DNA of 55,416 nucleotides from DATBGS01 sp036557885 (GCA_036557885.1 DATBGS010000104.1:1-55416); one strand, 5' to 3'. Shown: positions 37,638 to 47,125, counted from the stretch's first letter. The notes: a model not told the origin generated them from the sequence alone. Numbers and translations are program-made.

Positions 37638-38630
37638 TCAGTCTCTGGCGAGCAGCCGCGCCCAGCGGCGTGCCTGGGCTGCCTGGGCGCGTATCTGGCT
37701 GCGACTGAGCGGGCCAGCTTCGGTGATGAGTTTGGTCACCAGAGCGGCGGGCGTGCGATCAAAGTAGATATTGCGCAGCACGATACCCGGCAGATCAGCC
37801 GAAGCCGCTACTTCTGCGGGGTCCATCTCCTCCAGATGCTCATCGTGATAGGGCGCGATCTTCATCTGCTCGGTGAGCACCAGCAGCGGTATCGGCCTGG
37901 GGCGCTTGGCCCTGGCTGCCAGGGCCAGCAAATACGTGCCGGCCTTGTTGACCACTGCCCCGTCCGCCAGCACGGTGTCTGCGCCCACGACAACGGCCTG
38001 GCACTGCGAAAGAAATATGCCTGCCTCCGCGTCGGTGAGCAGCGTGGTGGGAATTCCGGCGGAGACCAGCGCTCGCGCGGTTTCGCGCCCCTCACAGCGC
38101 GGGCGTGCCTCGGTGACATAGACGTGCTCAAGCTGCGCTTTGCAGGCCATCAGCACCGTTTGCACTGTCCCGGAGAGGCTGTGGGTGAGCAGTGTGCCCT
38201 GGATGAGTGGAGCGGCGTGGCTGGTGATCTGCGTAGCTGCATCTGCCATTTCAGCCAGAGCGGTGGTTGCCGCTTCCAGCGCGGCCCTCAGCGCGAGCCG
38301 GGCAGCAGCCTCGCTGTCTGAACGAGGGGGCTTTCCTGGCACGTGCGCAGCAGCGTCCCAGATGCGCCCTGCCGTATTTGCCAGCGCCATCATGCTTGGG
38401 CGCGCGTCGGCCAGTTCGCGTGCCGCCGCATGCAGGTTTTCCAGCGCTCGTGCTGCTGGTGCAAGAGATGCCGGTGCGTCTGAACTCAGGCCGGACTCGG
38501 CACAGGCGCGCAAGATGTCGGCGGCCTCGCGTGCCAGGAAGCTTGCTCCATGCGCTCGGTCCTCGCGTATCCAGGTGATGCGTGCTGCGCTCGTTGCGCC
38601 ACTCGCTGCACTATCTGGGGCGGCTGGCAT
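37638..38630 (-). CDS. eIF-2B alpha/beta/delta-like sugar-phosphate isomerase family protein
   Basis: 330 residues. The C-terminal half carries the family's binding pattern: EARPRCEGRETARAL, GIPTTLLTDAEAGIFL, VVVGADTVLADGAVVNKAGTYLLAL and a late NIYFDRTPAALVTKLITE. The N-terminal half is helical. Relatives include archaeal ribose-1,5-bisphosphate isomerase, methylthioribose-1-phosphate isomerase and eIF2B regulatory subunits. The Cys and Asp expected for isomerase chemistry may correspond to the Cys in PRCEG and the Asp in GADTV. Directly downstream (2 bases) of a NUDIX gene; in haloarchaea these two domains occur fused, so a joint role in nucleotide or sugar-phosphate salvage is likely. Confidence 0.85.
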   Translation of the reverse strand: MPAAPDSAASGATSAARITWIREDRAHGASFLAREAADILRACAESGLSSDAPASLAPAARALENLHAAARELADARPSMMALANTAGRIWDAAAHVPGKPPRSDSEAAARLALRAALEAATTALAEMADAATQITSHAAPLIQGTLLTHSLSGTVQTVLMACKAQLEHVYVTEARPRCEGRETARALVSAGIPTTLLTDAEAGIFLSQCQAVVVGADTVLADGAVVNKAGTYLLALAARAKRPRPIPLLVLTEQMKIAPYHDEHLEEMDPAEVAASADLPGIVLRNIYFDRTPAALVTKLITEAGPLSRSQIRAQAAQARRWARLLARD

Positions 38631-38632
38631 GG

Positions 38633-39103
38633 TTACCCTGAAGAGGCGCTGGCCTGGGCGGGCGTCTCTGGGGGATAGACCCGTGCCAACGCCTCGCGCA
38701 GCATGGGCACGGTTTCATACTGGTCAAGCGCTTGCGGGGCCACCCAGCGGCTTTCGACGCTTTCCCAATCCATCTGAATCTTCGAGGAGTCGGGAACAAA
38801 AAAGAGAAATGGATGCACCGTCCACTCGCGGTGCAGGTCGCTGTCCACAAACGTTAAGGGTTCGCCGCGCCGCAGCAGGCGCGCATCGGCGCGGCTCAGG
38901 TGCGTTTCTTCCCAGATTTCTGTGTATGCCTGTTCTTCGGGCGGCGCTTCCACAAAGCCGCTGACCCCTGCCCAGCGGCCACGATAGGTACCCACGCGCT
39001 CGCTGCGCCGCGTGAGCAGTATCTCATCCTTCTCTTGCGGGTGATTGGCTTGCCCAGGCAGTCGGCGCAGCAAAAACGCGGTCACAACGTCGGCATGGTC
39101 CAT
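38633..39103 (-). CDS. NUDIX hydrolase, variant Nudix box
   Basis: 156 residues. The Nudix region is GFVEAPPEEQAYTEIWEETHL: the Gly, the first Glu and the EE pair are present, but the Arg of the RE pair is Thr and the Gly after EE is His, so the box is a variant and metal geometry may differ. N-terminal strands include VTAFLLRRL and EILLTRRSERVGTYRGRWAGVSG; the C-terminal half has HPFLFFVPDSSKIQMDWE and RWVAPQALDQYETVP, a pattern seen in NUDIX domains fused to eIF2B-like proteins. Overall fold confident, substrate unknown (nucleoside diphosphate derivatives in general). Confidence 0.88.
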   Translation of the reverse strand: MDHADVVTAFLLRRLPGQANHPQEKDEILLTRRSERVGTYRGRWAGVSGFVEAPPEEQAYTEIWEETHLSRADARLLRRGEPLTFVDSDLHREWTVHPFLFFVPDSSKIQMDWESVESRWVAPQALDQYETVPMLREALARVYPPETPAQASASSG

Positions 39104-39124
39104 CAGCCGCCTCCGTTTCTGAAG

Positions 39125-40222
39125 CTATTTGCAATCAAGGAGTTGAAAATCAGCGACTTTCCAATCTCCACCTATTTTTTGCAGCTTGACTTGATCGGTG
39201 TAATTGCCTACCTGGCTTCGCGTGACATCCACGCGCTCTATGGCGTTCGTGTCGTCGTTGCTGAGTTCCTTCACAGTAAAAGCCGTGACATTGCCATACT
39301 CCGTATCCCAGCAGGCAAAAAGGCGGGTAAAGAGTTCTTGCCCGTTGGAAAGGTTGAGTTGTCGGGCCTGTTGGTCAAGTCCTCCCTGGAGCGTGCCCGT
39401 CAGCATCTGATAGGCATCGCCATATTTCTGGTCCTGGATATTGGTGTAATACGTATTGGCGACGCCCGAAGCGCTGTGGGCGTTAGCGTAGCCAATGATG
39501 CCCACGATGCCCACAATGATGATTACCGCAGCCAGAATGCCACCAACGATGAGCATGATTTTGCGGTTGTTCGCTGCTGCGTTTACAGGTGCTCCCAGCC
39601 CTACCCCTGGAGGGCCAGCATAGGGGGGAGTATATGCCGGGGCAGGGGGCGCGTAGGCTGGAGGAGGGGCGGCAGAGGCATATGGGTCGGGATAGTAAGG
39701 GGCAGCGCCTCCAGGGCTTCCTCCGTACTGGCCGAAATTATCGGGATAGGGTGGTGCTGGTGGCATGCCAGGGCCACCAGGGGCCAGCGGCGGAAAGTCG
39801 GGCGGCGGGGGGGGAGGCGGCACGTAGGAAGTCCCGGCATATGCGGCGCCCCCAGCCGGAGGCGCCCCAACTCGCTCGGTGGGGGCGTAGGCGCCCTCGT
39901 TTGGCGGTGCCGCGCGAATCGTGGCTGGCAGTTCGCCTGCGGCCAACTCGACGTTGATCGTGAAGCTGCCAATGGTGATCACATCTCCACCACGCAAAGG
40001 TTGGGGGGCTTGCGGTGGTATCTTTGTGCCGTTGAGCAGTGTTCCGTTGGTGCTCCCGACATCTACCAGCACGTAGCCTGCTCCATCCGGGCGCACCTCG
40101 GCATGGCGCCCGGAGACTTGCCCATCCGAAATCGTTACCTTATTGGTGGGCGCCCGGCCAATGGTTACGACATCTGTCCCAAGCTCGCATCGGCCAAACG
40201 ACCCGGTTAATGCTCCACCCAT
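39125..40222 (-). CDS. FHA-domain membrane protein with Pro/Tyr-rich linker
   Basis: 365 residues. Residues 1-95 form an FHA domain: VVTIGRAPTNKVTI, VSGRHAEVRPDG and VDVGSTNGTLLNG, with the phosphothreonine-binding Arg, Ser and Asn. Residues about 110-215 are Pro/Gly/Ala/Tyr-rich (including PPPPPPP) and probably disordered. One membrane helix follows (IMLIVGGILAAVIIIVGIVG) and an outside domain of about 120 residues (ANTYYTNIQDQKYGDAYQML ...) like the DUF4878/NTF2-like fold. The FHA domain probably reads phosphothreonine marks made by Hanks-type kinases such as the one at 28.8 kb. It is 21 bases upstream of the NUDIX gene and 39 downstream of another FHA gene. Confidence 0.9.
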   Translation of the reverse strand: MGGALTGSFGRCELGTDVVTIGRAPTNKVTISDGQVSGRHAEVRPDGAGYVLVDVGSTNGTLLNGTKIPPQAPQPLRGGDVITIGSFTINVELAAGELPATIRAAPPNEGAYAPTERVGAPPAGGAAYAGTSYVPPPPPPPDFPPLAPGGPGMPPAPPYPDNFGQYGGSPGGAAPYYPDPYASAAPPPAYAPPAPAYTPPYAGPPGVGLGAPVNAAANNRKIMLIVGGILAAVIIIVGIVGIIGYANAHSASGVANTYYTNIQDQKYGDAYQMLTGTLQGGLDQQARQLNLSNGQELFTRLFACWDTEYGNVTAFTVKELSNDDTNAIERVDVTRSQVGNYTDQVKLQKIGGDWKVADFQLLDCK

Positions 40223-40261
40223 GCAACAAATCCTCTCCTGATGATGCTCAGCCCGCGCTCT

Positions 40262-41590
40262 CTAACTACTGGGCGCTCCAGGCGTCCAGGAGCTTAATTG
40301 CCAGATATTGCCGGACTTTTGAAACGCCAATTGCAACTGGTCTGGCCCAAATGGTTGTCCTTTGTCCCGCGTCACCTGCACTGTTGCCGTCTGGCTTGTC
40401 TCGGAACCATTGCTGGAGACGATGCTGTAGTTGGTGACTTTGCCCCGCAGGTTGTCAAATCCTTGCAGCACTTTGGCGGTGCCATCTGCTCCGCCATGCA
40501 TGGTTACGTAGTCTTGCGTAAACAGCTTGGTGGCTGCTGCGTAGTCTTGCTTCTTTAAGTCGTCATAGAAATTCATGATGGTGGCTTTCGGGGTTTGCGT
40601 TGGGCCTGGCTTGGGAGTCGGCGTGGCAGGCCCACTGCCGCCCTTGGCGCCGTTCAGCGCAAAGACCACCGCCCCCGCAATCAAGATAATGACCAGCAGG
40701 CCTGCCCCAAGCAGCACAATCGTGCGCAGGCCCTTGCCCTTGCGTGGCCCCGGCCCCATTCCTGATGGCGGTAGCCCTCCTGGTCCACCGGGGAACCCTT
40801 GCTGCGGTGGATAGCCGCCTGGCCCGCCTTGTGGTGGGCCAAATGGTCCTGGTGCTTGAGGCTGTGGGGCAAAGCCCGCAGGCGCGCCGAATGGTGGTCC
40901 TCCCTGCGCACCAAATGGCGGTCCTCCTGGCGGGGCGCCAAATGGCGGCGGTCCGCCAAACTGATCTGGGGGCGGGCCAAACTGATTGGGCGGCCCAAAG
41001 GGTGCCTGTGGTGGGCCGCCTGGTTGAGCAGATTGAAAGGCGGCTGGCGGCGGGCCACCGGGTTGGGCAAACTGAAACGGCGCCTGTCCTGGGGCATCTG
41101 GCGTGCCGAAACTGCCCTGTGCAGGGGCCGCAGGAGGAAATGCTGGCGAGAAATTGCCGCCAAAACCGGGGTCAGCGGGCGGGCCGCCAAAGGGTGGGCC
41201 GCCTGGAGCAACTGGCCCTGGCGCTCCAAACCCACCTGGCGCGGGCTGCGGCTGGAACTGAAATTGGTTCTGGCCCCAGGCTGGCGCGTCTGCGGTCAAT
41301 TCAAAGCGGAGTTCCACTCCCCCCGAACCTCCCAGGCCAATCGTATCGTCTGGGCTGAGGGGACGCGGCTCATGAGGTGCCAGCTTGATCCCGTTGACGG
41401 TGGTACCGTTGCGGCTTTCCAGGTCCACAATCTGGTAGCGGCCCCCACCAGCAGGTTGTATCTCCGCGTGACGGCTGGAGATTTGATTGTTCGCTAGGTT
41501 CAGGCGATTTTCCCGGCTGCGCCCTATTGTTACCGGTTCATTCCCCAGGGGGAATGTCCGGCCATCCGGTTCGCGTATCACTGCACCCAT
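40262..41590 (-). CDS. FHA-domain membrane protein with Gly/Pro/Gln-rich linker
   Basis: 442 residues from ATG 41590 (AGAGG upstream). FHA domain (1-95): VTIGRSRENRLNLA, ISSRHAEIQPAG and VDLESRNGTTVNG. A linker of about 210 residues is made of short repeats of the type GGPPFGAPPGG and FAQPGGPP, giving low-complexity DNA from about 40780 to 41270. One membrane helix (TIVLLGAGLLVIILIAGAVV) and an outside domain with MNFYDDLKKQDYAAATKLF and a DUF4878/NTF2-like sequence follow. Same architecture as the next gene, so the pair likely arose by duplication. First gene of the FHA-FHA-NUDIX-eIF2B run and divergent from serS. Confidence 0.9.
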   Translation of the reverse strand: MGAVIREPDGRTFPLGNEPVTIGRSRENRLNLANNQISSRHAEIQPAGGGRYQIVDLESRNGTTVNGIKLAPHEPRPLSPDDTIGLGGSGGVELRFELTADAPAWGQNQFQFQPQPAPGGFGAPGPVAPGGPPFGGPPADPGFGGNFSPAFPPAAPAQGSFGTPDAPGQAPFQFAQPGGPPPAAFQSAQPGGPPQAPFGPPNQFGPPPDQFGGPPPFGAPPGGPPFGAQGGPPFGAPAGFAPQPQAPGPFGPPQGGPGGYPPQQGFPGGPGGLPPSGMGPGPRKGKGLRTIVLLGAGLLVIILIAGAVVFALNGAKGGSGPATPTPKPGPTQTPKATIMNFYDDLKKQDYAAATKLFTQDYVTMHGGADGTAKVLQGFDNLRGKVTNYSIVSSNGSETSQTATVQVTRDKGQPFGPDQLQLAFQKSGNIWQLSSWTPGAPSS

Positions 41591-41829
41591 AAACGCCTCT
41601 TTATCAGTTGGATGATGGATTCTCTCCCGCGTTGGTGTCAGGGCTATTATAGAGCCAGCCTGGGTGTCCGTCAACCGGCAGGCTCAGGAATATGCAGGAC
41701 CGTGACAGAATGAACAACGGGCTGGTGAAGCTGCGCATAGTGCATGATGTATACTTCTCAAGAAAGCGGTGCACCCTCGATTGCGCCTGCTACCAGCATA
41801 TGCAAACTTCCTGCCAGAAGGAGCGGGTG

Positions 41830-43110
41830 ATGCTGAACCTGGAGTTTCTTCGTCAACATCCTGATGTGATCAGCGAATCCCTGATGCGGCGCGGGGTCAC
41901 TGTCCCGCTGGCTGAGATCATCACGTTTGCTGAACAGCGTCGCGGACTCATCACCCGTTGCGAGGCACTGCGGGTTACGGCCAGGCGCTATGAGGAGGCG
42001 CGGCGCGCGCTCTCGCCTGAGGCATCAGAGGAAGCGAAGGAAGAACTGGCAGAGCCGCATCAGGCCGTTCAGCGCGAGATCAAGGAGCTTGAGATCGAGA
42101 TTGCCCAGGTAGAAAGCACGCTGCACTCCCAGATGATGCAGGTGCCAAACGTGCTGCATGGGTCCGTTCCGCTGGGAAAAGACGACCAGACAAATGTGGA
42201 GGTGCGCCGTTGGGGACAGCCAGCCACGATGACGGCCACGCCCGTACCGCATTGGGAATTGGGCGCGCGCCTCAAGATCATTGATTTTGAGCGTGGGGCA
42301 AAGCTGGCTGGCTCGCGCTTTGTGGTGATGCGTGGTCTGGGGGCACGCCTGGAGCGCGCACTGATCAATTGGATGCTGGATATTCATATCAGCAAACACG
42401 GCTATGTTGAGGTGGCCCCGCCGCTGCTGGTGAAGCGCCTGGCAATGGTTGGCACCGGCCAGTTGCCTAAATTTGAGGCCGATGCGTATCTCTGTGAGGA
42501 AGATGATCTTTTTTTAAATCCCACTGCTGAAGTGCCGCTGGTGAATCTCCACCGCGATGAGATTCTGGAGCCTGGCACGCTGCCGCTGCGCTATACCGCC
42601 TGCACCGCTTCATTTCGCCGGGAGGCCGGTTCAGCGCGGCGCGAAACGCGCGGCCTGACGCGCGTGCATCAGTTTTATAAAGTGGAACTGGTGCAGTTTG
42701 TGGCGCCTGAACACTCGTATGTTGCCCTCGAACAGATGCTGCGCGAAGCTGAGGTGGTGCTTCAGCGCCTGGAACTGCCCTATCGGGTTGTCTTGCTCTG
42801 CGCCGGAGAAGTCGGCTTTAGCGCGGCCAAGACCTATGACCTGGAGGTCTGGATGCCGGGGCAACAGCGCTTTGTGGAAGTGGCCTCCATCAGCAACTGC
42901 GAGGCGTTTCAGGCCCGCCGCGCCAATATCAAATATCGCCCCGCGCCGGGGGCGCATGCCGACTTTGTGCACACGCTCAATGCCTCCGGGCTGGCGGTTG
43001 GGCGCACGCTGGCGGCTGTTCTGGAGAACTATCAACAGCCTGATGGCAGCATCACCGTCCCGCATGTTTTGCAATCAGCACTGGGCGTCAGTCGCATCGC
43101 GCCTGGATAA
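41830..43110 (+). CDS. serS: Seryl-tRNA synthetase
   Basis: 426 residues from ATG 41830, six bases after AAGGAG. N-terminal tRNA-binding coiled coil from about 25 to 110. Class II motifs: motif 1 near HGYVEVAPPLLVK, motif 2 as YTACTASFRREAGSARRET through TRVHQF, and motif 3 GLAVGRTLAAVLENYQ. The serine pocket segment LNPTAEVPLVNLH is present. The enzyme charges tRNA-Ser with serine. The motif 2 loop reads SARRET where SAGRDT is usual, a modest deviation. No T-box or riboswitch was recognised in the 240-base region shared with the divergent FHA gene. Convergent with the TPR gene, one base between the stops. Confidence 0.96.
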   Translation: MLNLEFLRQHPDVISESLMRRGVTVPLAEIITFAEQRRGLITRCEALRVTARRYEEARRALSPEASEEAKEELAEPHQAVQREIKELEIEIAQVESTLHSQMMQVPNVLHGSVPLGKDDQTNVEVRRWGQPATMTATPVPHWELGARLKIIDFERGAKLAGSRFVVMRGLGARLERALINWMLDIHISKHGYVEVAPPLLVKRLAMVGTGQLPKFEADAYLCEEDDLFLNPTAEVPLVNLHRDEILEPGTLPLRYTACTASFRREAGSARRETRGLTRVHQFYKVELVQFVAPEHSYVALEQMLREAEVVLQRLELPYRVVLLCAGEVGFSAAKTYDLEVWMPGQQRFVEVASISNCEAFQARRANIKYRPAPGAHADFVHTLNASGLAVGRTLAAVLENYQQPDGSITVPHVLQSALGVSRIAPG

Positions 43111-43111
43111 G

Positions 43112-44359
43112 CTATTCGGCTGCGCTCCTGGACTGGAGCGCCCGCGCTGCTTCTTCCTCAGCAAAGGCTTCCTGGAAGCGTCCCTGGCTGGAAAGAAACG
43201 CGGCATATGCCTCGTGCGCCTGAAGACGCAGCGCGCTGTCTTCGCTCTGGCTGATCTGCGCCAGCGCCTCGATAAATGCGTGCTCTGCTGCCGGGGCATT
43301 GTACTGGCCCTGGTACGCCCTGGCAAGCGAGAGCGTCAACTGCCCCTGCGCCCGGTGGTCACGGCTCTCTTGAAGTAAGTCTAACCCGGCTTGCAGTGTG
43401 CTGATCGCTTTGTCAAACTCGCCGGTTGCCAGATACCAGTGTGCCAGAGCGTCCCGCGCTTCGGCACGGGGCACGCTTTTGCCGCTGCGCTCGGCGGCTT
43501 CAAGGCACTGGCGAAAATGGCCTTCAGCGCTGCTGTAGTCTTTGAGCAGCAGCAGCACGTGCCCCACTGCTGCGTGGAGCTGCCCGGACATATGCTGGTC
43601 GCCCTGCGCCTCAAAAATATGCAGGGCTTCTTGCAATGCAGCTTGCGCACGCGCGTATTGCTGCGTGGCTGCATAGGCCCGGCCCAATCCCCACGCATCC
43701 AGCGCGTGCTGGCGGTCATCATGTGCCGCGTCTGCAAGCTGACGCGCCAGAGCAAAAAAGCCGATAGCTTCCTGCGGCTGGCTCAATGCCAGCGTGTCAT
43801 TGCCCAGCGAGGAGTAGATCAGCATCTGGACGGCTTGATCGGTGAGTCTGCCGCTGTTGATAGCAAGCAAGCACTGGCGATGCAAGAGCAGCGCCTGCCC
43901 AGGCTGGCCCTTTTGGAAATAATAGCTGCCCAGGAGGTTACGCACCCGCTCGGTGAGCGCGTCAAAGCCCTGCTCCTGTTTGGCGAGCACATACGGGCGC
44001 AGGCGCCCCGCCAGGGCCATCCCGCGCATCAGCCAGTCGCGGGCCTCTGCACATCTATGGACGGCGAGCAATGCGGCGCCAGCCAGCCAGTGCCAGCGAA
44101 GCTGATCGTAGGGGGATAAATAGGGCGGTGGCTCAGGGGCCGCCCCCTGGAGTACAGTGAGTGCCCTGGCAGGCTGGCCCTGATCGAGCGCGTGTTCGGC
44201 CTCCTGGAGCAGCGGCAACAGCGTTTCCGCGAGCCGTCGCTGCTCCCTGGTGGGACGGGGAAGCTTCACCCTGTTTCTGACTCTGGTGCGTTTGGGCGAG
44301 GCGGCCCCAGGTGGTTGCTGGAGCGTGTCTGTTGGTTTGGGAGGAAAAGACTCGCTCAT
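43112..44359 (-). CDS. TPR-repeat protein
   Basis: 415 residues from ATG 44359 (MSESFPPKP). After about 45 basic/Pro-rich residues it consists of tetratricopeptide repeats: AEHALDQGQPARALTVLQGA, NLLGSYYFQKGQPGQALLLH, LGRAYAATQQYARAQAALQE, AVGHVLLLLKDYSSAEGHFR, LAHWYLATGEFDKAISTLQ and LARAYQGQYNAPAAEHAF. These repeats bind other proteins. No DNA-binding or catalytic domain is attached, unlike the MalT/SARP-type TPR regulators. Cytoplasmic, as no signal is seen. It follows the phosphoketolase on the same strand after 134 bases. Confidence 0.85.
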   Translation of the reverse strand: MSESFPPKPTDTLQQPPGAASPKRTRVRNRVKLPRPTREQRRLAETLLPLLQEAEHALDQGQPARALTVLQGAAPEPPPYLSPYDQLRWHWLAGAALLAVHRCAEARDWLMRGMALAGRLRPYVLAKQEQGFDALTERVRNLLGSYYFQKGQPGQALLLHRQCLLAINSGRLTDQAVQMLIYSSLGNDTLALSQPQEAIGFFALARQLADAAHDDRQHALDAWGLGRAYAATQQYARAQAALQEALHIFEAQGDQHMSGQLHAAVGHVLLLLKDYSSAEGHFRQCLEAAERSGKSVPRAEARDALAHWYLATGEFDKAISTLQAGLDLLQESRDHRAQGQLTLSLARAYQGQYNAPAAEHAFIEALAQISQSEDSALRLQAHEAYAAFLSSQGRFQEAFAEEEAARALQSRSAAE

Positions 44360-44493
44360 GCTGTTTGATACTGCCGTTCTCCAGGCTATCCCTGCACATG
44401 TGAGCGCGGTTCCTTTCTGGTGATCATGGAGGCCGCAGGAGAACAAAAACCCTGCGTTCAAGCTATTGTACCAAAACTGAACAATATGTTGCA

Positions 44494-46932
44494 CTATACG
44501 TTTGTCCAGGTCCAATCACGAATCTCTGGCATATCCTCCAGGTGTTCTCGTGAATAGGTCACTGCCTTGGTGATCATGTTGTTGCACGTATCCATGAGCG
44601 TTTCTGCCCGGTCGTACAGTTGTGGAACGCGCCGCAGGGCCTCGATGCACAGGTGATAGCGGCTCATCCCATTCAGCACGACCATATCAAAGGGCGTGGT
44701 GGTGGTGCCCTGTTCGTTGAAGCCGCGCACATGGAAGCGCTCGGCGTTGACACGTCCGTGCATAATTTGATGGATGGCGCGCGGGTAGCCGTGAAAGGCA
44801 AAAATGACGGGCTTGTTGGCCGTGAACAACTCCACAAAGCGCGTTTCGTCCAGGCTGTGCGGGTGCACCTGGCGCGGGAAGAGGGCCATCAGGTCCACCA
44901 CATTGACTACACGTACTTTCAGTTCCGGGGCATGCTTGCGCAGCCACCAGGCTGCTGCAATGGTTTCCAGCGTGGGGATGTCGCCCGCGCAGGCCAGCAC
45001 AACATCTGGCTCACTTTCATGGTCGTTGCTGGCCCACTCCCAGCGCGAGGCGCCACGCGCGCAGTGTACAGTAGCCTCTTCCATCGTCAGCCATTGCAAT
45101 TGGGGCTGCTTATCAATCACAATCAAGTTTACATAGTTGCGGCTGCGCAGGCAGTGGTCACCCACCGAGAGCAGGCAGTTGGCGTCGGGCGGCAGATAGA
45201 TGCGCGCCACGCTGCCCTGCTTGGAGAGCATCACATCAATCAGGCCAGGCCCCTGATGGCTGAAGCCGTTGTGATCATTACGCCAGCATGTGGAGGTCAG
45301 CAGAATATTGAGCGAGGCGACGGACTCGCGCCAGGGCAGCTTAATGCCCTCCTCAAGCCATTTGGTATGCTGCACGATCATAGAAGCGGCAACCATCGCA
45401 AAGGCTTCATAGGTCACAAACATGCCATGCCGCCCGGTCAAGAGATAGCCCTCCAGCCAGCCCTCGCAGAGATGCTCGCTGAGCACTTCCAGCACCCGGC
45501 CATCCGGCGCTACGTGGTCGTCAATCGGCAGGATGGGGCCAACAAAGCGGCGGTTTTCTACCTCAAACACGTTGTCCAGCCGGTTTGATTTCAATTCATC
45601 CGGGCAGGTCAGCAGGAAATTGGCCTGCTGTTTGTTGCGCACATACACATCGCGCAGCATCTTTCCCAACTGGCGCGTAGATTCGTGCTGCTCGGTGGCG
45701 TGCTGCTTTACGGGAATGGCATACTCCCGAAAATCGGGCAGATCAAGGTCTACCAGGAGCTTGCCGCCATTGACGTGCGGGTTGGCACCCATGCGACGGT
45801 CCCCGGCGGGGGCCAGAGCCGCCAGTTCTGGAACTAGCCTGCCCTGCTGGTCAAACTGTTCCTCCGGGTTGTAGCTGCGCATCCAGGCTTCAAGCTGGGC
45901 CAGGTGCTCAGGCCGGGCGCGTACCTCGGCAAGCGGCACCTGATGCGCCCGAAAGGTGCCCTCCACTGGCATACTATCCACTTCTTTTGGGCCGGTCCAG
46001 CCTTTCGGCGTGCGCAGCACGATGGCGGGCCAGTGCGGGCGCCCGGAGACGCCTTTGGTGCGGGCCTCGCGCTGAATGCTCCTGATGCGCTCGTAGCAGT
46101 GATCAAGCGTAGCCGCCAGTGTTTGATGGATGTAGAATGGGTGATCGCCCTCCACAAAGAAGACCTCATAGCCGTTGCTTTCCAGCAGCGCCTGGACCTC
46201 TTTGTCGCTGGAGCGCGCCAGGGTGGTAGGGTTGTTGATTTTGTAGCCGTTCAGGTGCAGCATGGGCAGCACCGCGCCATCGCGCGCCGGATTAAGAAAG
46301 CTGGTGCCCTTCCAGGAGCCTGCCAGCGGCCCCGTTTCGGCCTCGCCGTCGCCAACCACCGCCGCCACAATCAGGTCCGGGTTGTCGTAAGCTGCGCCAA
46401 AGGCGTGCATCAGCACGTAGCCCAGTTCACCGCCTTCGTGGATGGAGCCGGGCGTTGTCACGCTGACATGGCTGGGGATGCCGCCCGGTGTCGAAAACTG
46501 GCGGAAGAGGTGCCGCATGCCGGGGATGTCCTGGGAAACTTCGGGATAAATCTCCGAATACGTCCCTTCGAGATAGACGTTTGCCACCAATGCCGGGCCG
46601 CCATGCCCAGGCCCGGCTAGATAGATCATGTCCAGATCATGCGCCTTGATCAGACGATTGAGATGCACGTAGAGCAGGCTGAGGCCGGGCGAGGTGCCCC
46701 AGTGCCCCAGCAGGCGCGGTTTGATATGTTCCGGGCGCAGTGGCTCGCGCAGCAGCGGATTATCCAGCAGATAGATTTGCCCAATTGTCAGGTAGTTGGC
46801 CGCGTTCCAGTAGCGGTGCATTTTGTTGAGCAGGTCTTCTGAAAGCGGCCCGGAGGGCGTTTTTTCTTTGCGGGCTGAAGCCGGTTCTGGGCCAGGGACG
46901 GCGCTGGAGATGGTGGGATCAAAGTGAAACAT
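44494..46932 (-). CDS. Phosphoketolase (xylulose-5-P/fructose-6-P)
   Basis: 812 residues, the full length for Xfp. Diagnostic sequences: HWGTSPGLSLLYVHLNR, the GPGHGGPA loop, the TPGSIHEGGELGY segment, the thiamine diphosphate motif VVGDGEAETGPLAGSW, HLNGYKINNPT, and the C-terminal HNGFSHQGPGLIDV with RIYLPPDANCLLSV. The enzyme cleaves xylulose-5-P (and perhaps fructose-6-P) with phosphate to acetyl-P and glyceraldehyde-3-P (or erythrose-4-P). No ackA or pta gene is adjacent. A 12-base imperfect inverted repeat GCAA(g)CAGATCAA / TTGATCTGTTGC at 46950-47004 lies just upstream and may be regulatory. A start site AAGGAAG precedes the ATG at 46932. Confidence 0.97.
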   Translation of the reverse strand: MFHFDPTISSAVPGPEPASARKEKTPSGPLSEDLLNKMHRYWNAANYLTIGQIYLLDNPLLREPLRPEHIKPRLLGHWGTSPGLSLLYVHLNRLIKAHDLDMIYLAGPGHGGPALVANVYLEGTYSEIYPEVSQDIPGMRHLFRQFSTPGGIPSHVSVTTPGSIHEGGELGYVLMHAFGAAYDNPDLIVAAVVGDGEAETGPLAGSWKGTSFLNPARDGAVLPMLHLNGYKINNPTTLARSSDKEVQALLESNGYEVFFVEGDHPFYIHQTLAATLDHCYERIRSIQREARTKGVSGRPHWPAIVLRTPKGWTGPKEVDSMPVEGTFRAHQVPLAEVRARPEHLAQLEAWMRSYNPEEQFDQQGRLVPELAALAPAGDRRMGANPHVNGGKLLVDLDLPDFREYAIPVKQHATEQHESTRQLGKMLRDVYVRNKQQANFLLTCPDELKSNRLDNVFEVENRRFVGPILPIDDHVAPDGRVLEVLSEHLCEGWLEGYLLTGRHGMFVTYEAFAMVAASMIVQHTKWLEEGIKLPWRESVASLNILLTSTCWRNDHNGFSHQGPGLIDVMLSKQGSVARIYLPPDANCLLSVGDHCLRSRNYVNLIVIDKQPQLQWLTMEEATVHCARGASRWEWASNDHESEPDVVLACAGDIPTLETIAAAWWLRKHAPELKVRVVNVVDLMALFPRQVHPHSLDETRFVELFTANKPVIFAFHGYPRAIHQIMHGRVNAERFHVRGFNEQGTTTTPFDMVVLNGMSRYHLCIEALRRVPQLYDRAETLMDTCNNMITKAVTYSREHLEDMPEIRDWTWTNV

Positions 46933-46949
46933 GACGCTTCCTTCTTACT

Positions 46950-47004
46950 GCAAGCAGATCAACAGATACGTGTTTGTCACCCATTGTACGCTTTGATCTG
47001 TTGC
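46950..47004 (-). promoter_or_regulatory. Inverted repeat upstream of phosphoketolase
   Basis: GCAAgCAGATCAA (46950-46962) and TTGATCTGTTGC (46993-47004), 30 bases apart, arms identical but for one extra base. Located 18-72 bases before the phosphoketolase start. Could be an operator with two half-sites or a leader hairpin. Confidence 0.4.
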
Positions 47005-47125
47005 ATTCCTCGCACCAACCCCGCTCACGGCGCTCAAACCGAAAGCACAATGTCATCCTCCATGTGCTATGCTGGAGTGGCAACGCCCAGCCTGACAAAA
47101 CCACTGCAAGCACTCAGGAGGCAGA

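Noticed and set aside
40780..41270. Apparent tandem DNA repeat region.
   Set aside because: It encodes the Gly/Pro/Gln-rich linker of an FHA protein; the repetition follows from amino acid bias, without a fixed unit length.
41591..41829. T-box or other riboswitch before serS.
   Set aside because: No T-box sequence or specifier-loop architecture recognised; the region is short and shared with a divergent promoter.
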